A DNA stretch of 8,619 nucleotides from the NCBI GenBank assembly GCA_003455595.1, contig DMQT01000079.1:1-8619 (forward strand), read 5' to 3'. This DNA is from Betaproteobacteria bacterium. GTDB taxonomy: Bacteria; Pseudomonadota; Gammaproteobacteria; Burkholderiales; Sulfuriferulaceae. A program made the translations under genes and the position numbers. Below the pieces are notes generated by a model. That model was not told where the DNA came from. It did no database searches and saw nothing but the letters and a program-made list of their open reading frames with translations. Shown here piece after piece: positions 7,170 through 8,619 of this stretch (the stretch's first letter is position 1; the number at the start of each line of letters is the position of its first letter).

Positions 7170-8489
7170 TTACGCGCTTTCCCGGCTTGCCTGCCCGCTT
7201 TGTTGTCCATTGCTCCCCGCCTCAAACACCACATGCCCCTCCACCAGCGTGGCACGCACCTTTCCCCGCATTTCATAACCCAGAAACGGGGTGTTTTTGC
7301 CCTGGCTTCTGAGCGCGGACGGTGCCACGACCCACTGTGCTTCGGGGTCGAACACGCACACATCGGCGGCATGGCCCACACTCAGGTGGCCGGCATCCAG
7401 GCCTAAAATCCGTGCAGGCTGCAGGGTAATGCGCGCTAGCGCTACGGGCAGCGTAACTTGCTGCTCACGCGCCCATTTCAGCGTCAGCGGCAACAGCAGT
7501 TCCAGTCCGGTCGCACCCGGTTCGGATTCGCCAAACGGCATTTGCTTGCCGTCTTCATCCACCGGCGTGTGGTCGGAACACAGCGCGTCCACCGTGCCGT
7601 CAGCCAGCGCGGCGCGTATGGCGTCGCGGTCGCGCAGGCCGCGCAGCGGCGGGATGAGGTGGTAATTGGGGTCGAAATAGCCGATGTCCATTTCGGTCAG
7701 GTGCAGGTGGTTGATGCCGACGTCGCAGCTGACGTTGAGGCCGTCGGCTTTGGCGCGGCGCACCATTGCCAAGCTCTCGGCGGCGGACAGGCGGCACAGG
7801 TGCACGCGTGCGCCGGTTTCCCGCGCCAGCAATAAAATTGTCGCCAGTGCTACGGTTTCAGCGCTGGCCGGGATGGCGGGCAAGCCCAGGCGCGTGGCGA
7901 CAAAGCCGTCGTGCGCCACGCCCCCTTTGGCGAGGTAGGCGTCTTGCGGGCGTAGCCATACTGTAAATCCAAATGTGGCAGCGTATTCCAGCGCGCGCAC
8001 CAGCACCTGGGTGTCGGTGATGGCGGCGTCGGCCTGCGAGAAGCCGACACAGCCGGCATCGCGCAGCTCGGCCATTTCGGTGAGGCGTGCGCCTTCGAGT
8101 TTTTGCGTCAGCGCGCCGATGGGATAGACATGGGCCTGGTTGAGGTTCTGGGCGCGGAATTTGAGCATCTCGACCAGGCCGGGTTCGTCCAGTGGCGGGT
8201 CCGTGTCAGGCGGACACGCCAGACTGGTGATGCCGCCGGCGCAGGCGGCGTCCATTTCCGATTCGAGTGTGGCCTTGTATTCAAAGCCCGGCTCGCGCAG
8301 ACGTGCGGCGAGATCAACCAGGCCGGGGCAGACGATGCAGCCGCTGGCGTCGATCACGCGATTGGCCTGAAAGCCCTTGGGCGCGTCGCCGATAGCGGCG
8401 ATCTTGCCCGCTGCGATATAGACGTCGGCGTGCGTGTCGAGGCCCTGTTTTGGATCGATTACACGGCCGTTCTTGATATGAATTTTCAT
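7170..8489 (-). CDS. pyrX: Dihydroorotase-like protein lacking metal ligands (noncatalytic PyrC')
   Basis: 439 residues with the amidohydrolase architecture of class I dihydroorotase (N-terminal MKIHIKNGRVIDP, central TIM barrel, C-terminal KNTPFLGYEMRGKV). The metal centre is broken. The usual DLHVHLREPG reads DLAARLREPG (residues 59-68; both histidines lost), the DDG-type aspartate region reads FSQADA (150-155), and the next histidine region reads VWLRPQDA (177-184). H230 and D306-H307 (CSDHTP) remain. Known members of this type, such as Pseudomonas PyrC', do not catalyse dihydroorotate formation but are needed as a structural partner of PyrB in a dodecameric aspartate transcarbamoylase. 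The upstream neighbour supports this: the pyrB stop and this ATG are separated by a single base (TAA-C-ATG), so translation is probably coupled. An active pyrC must then lie elsewhere in the genome. Automatic annotation would call it dihydroorotase. The frame is intact and full length, so it is not a decayed gene. Confidence 0.92.
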   Translation of the reverse strand: MKIHIKNGRVIDPKQGLDTHADVYIAAGKIAAIGDAPKGFQANRVIDASGCIVCPGLVDLAARLREPGFEYKATLESEMDAACAGGITSLACPPDTDPPLDEPGLVEMLKFRAQNLNQAHVYPIGALTQKLEGARLTEMAELRDAGCVGFSQADAAITDTQVLVRALEYAATFGFTVWLRPQDAYLAKGGVAHDGFVATRLGLPAIPASAETVALATILLLARETGARVHLCRLSAAESLAMVRRAKADGLNVSCDVGINHLHLTEMDIGYFDPNYHLIPPLRGLRDRDAIRAALADGTVDALCSDHTPVDEDGKQMPFGESEPGATGLELLLPLTLKWAREQQVTLPVALARITLQPARILGLDAGHLSVGHAADVCVFDPEAQWVVAPSALRSQGKNTPFLGYEMRGKVRATLVEGHVVFEAGSNGQQSGQASRESA

Positions 8490-8490
8490 G

Positions 8491-8619
8491 TTAATTGCCC
8501 GCTAAAATACTCATCACTGCCATGCGCACGGCAATGCCGTAGGTCACCTGCGGCAAAATCACCGACTGCTTGCCGTCGGCCACGGCGGAGTCGATCTCCA
8601 CGCCCCTGTTCATCGGGCC
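8491..8619 (-). CDS. pyrB: Aspartate carbamoyltransferase catalytic subunit, C-terminal end only
   Basis: The last 42 codons and stop of pyrB; the rest lies beyond the right edge. The visible sequence includes [31 protein letters not shown] and AVMSILAGN. This is the characteristic tail of the ATCase type found with PyrC' partners in Pseudomonas and Betaproteobacteria, and differs from the E. coli PyrB that pairs with PyrI. The enzyme condenses carbamoyl phosphate and aspartate to carbamoyl aspartate in pyrimidine synthesis. It overlaps nothing and ends one base before the pyrX start. A pyrR or ruvX gene upstream would be expected in these genomes, but that lies outside the window. Confidence 0.94.
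   Translation of the reverse strand, partial: GPMNRGVEIDSAVADGKQSVILPQVTYGIAVRMAVMSILAGN

Noticed and set aside
1..8619. An undescribed multi-gene system, mobile element, CRISPR array or defence island
   Set aside because: All coding space is taken by recognisable chromosomal families with uniform composition, tight packing, and no repeats or recombinase genes; the gaps are too short to hide more.

Overview
The window is ordinary, densely coded chromosome with about 58% GC, eight genes and no gap longer than about 60 bases. It looks like a betaproteobacterium, perhaps from the Nitrosomonadales/Gallionellales side. The reasons are the pseudo-dihydroorotase directly behind a class-II-like pyrB, the prlC / DUF4124-glutaredoxin / xthA run, and protein sequences typical of that class. 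The taxonomic call is inference; there is no rRNA gene in the window.

Layout from left to right. Bases 1-441 hold the 3' part of a hemerythrin-domain gene on the + strand. It converges with a three-gene block on the - strand, read from right to left: prlC (oligopeptidase A), a secreted DUF4124-glutaredoxin protein, and xthA (exodeoxyribonuclease III). The first two are 20 nt apart and the last two 34 nt apart, so they are probably one transcript. A 62-nt divergent intergenic region with a perfect TATAAT separates prlC from a + strand gamma-class carbonic anhydrase family gene. That gene converges on a large - strand gene for a membrane-anchored PAS-GGDEF-EAL cyclic-di-GMP enzyme. The right end is the tail of a pyrimidine operon on the - strand: the last 42 codons of pyrB, then one base, then a full-length dihydroorotase-like gene that has lost its metal-binding histidines (pyrX/pyrC').

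How they work together. PyrB and PyrX are expected to form one aspartate transcarbamoylase complex in which PyrX is structural and not catalytic. PrlC, the periplasmic glutaredoxin-like protein and XthA have unrelated housekeeping roles (peptide turnover, possible periplasmic thiol redox, DNA base-excision repair) and share only their arrangement. The c-di-GMP protein stands out: its PAS domain carries the residue set that defines heme-binding in FixL, so it may be an oxygen-responsive diguanylate cyclase/phosphodiesterase.

I found no mobile element, CRISPR array, tRNA, rRNA or convincing rho-independent terminator, and no sign of an undescribed multi-gene system. The observations most worth following are the FixL-like heme signature and the degenerate dihydroorotase.
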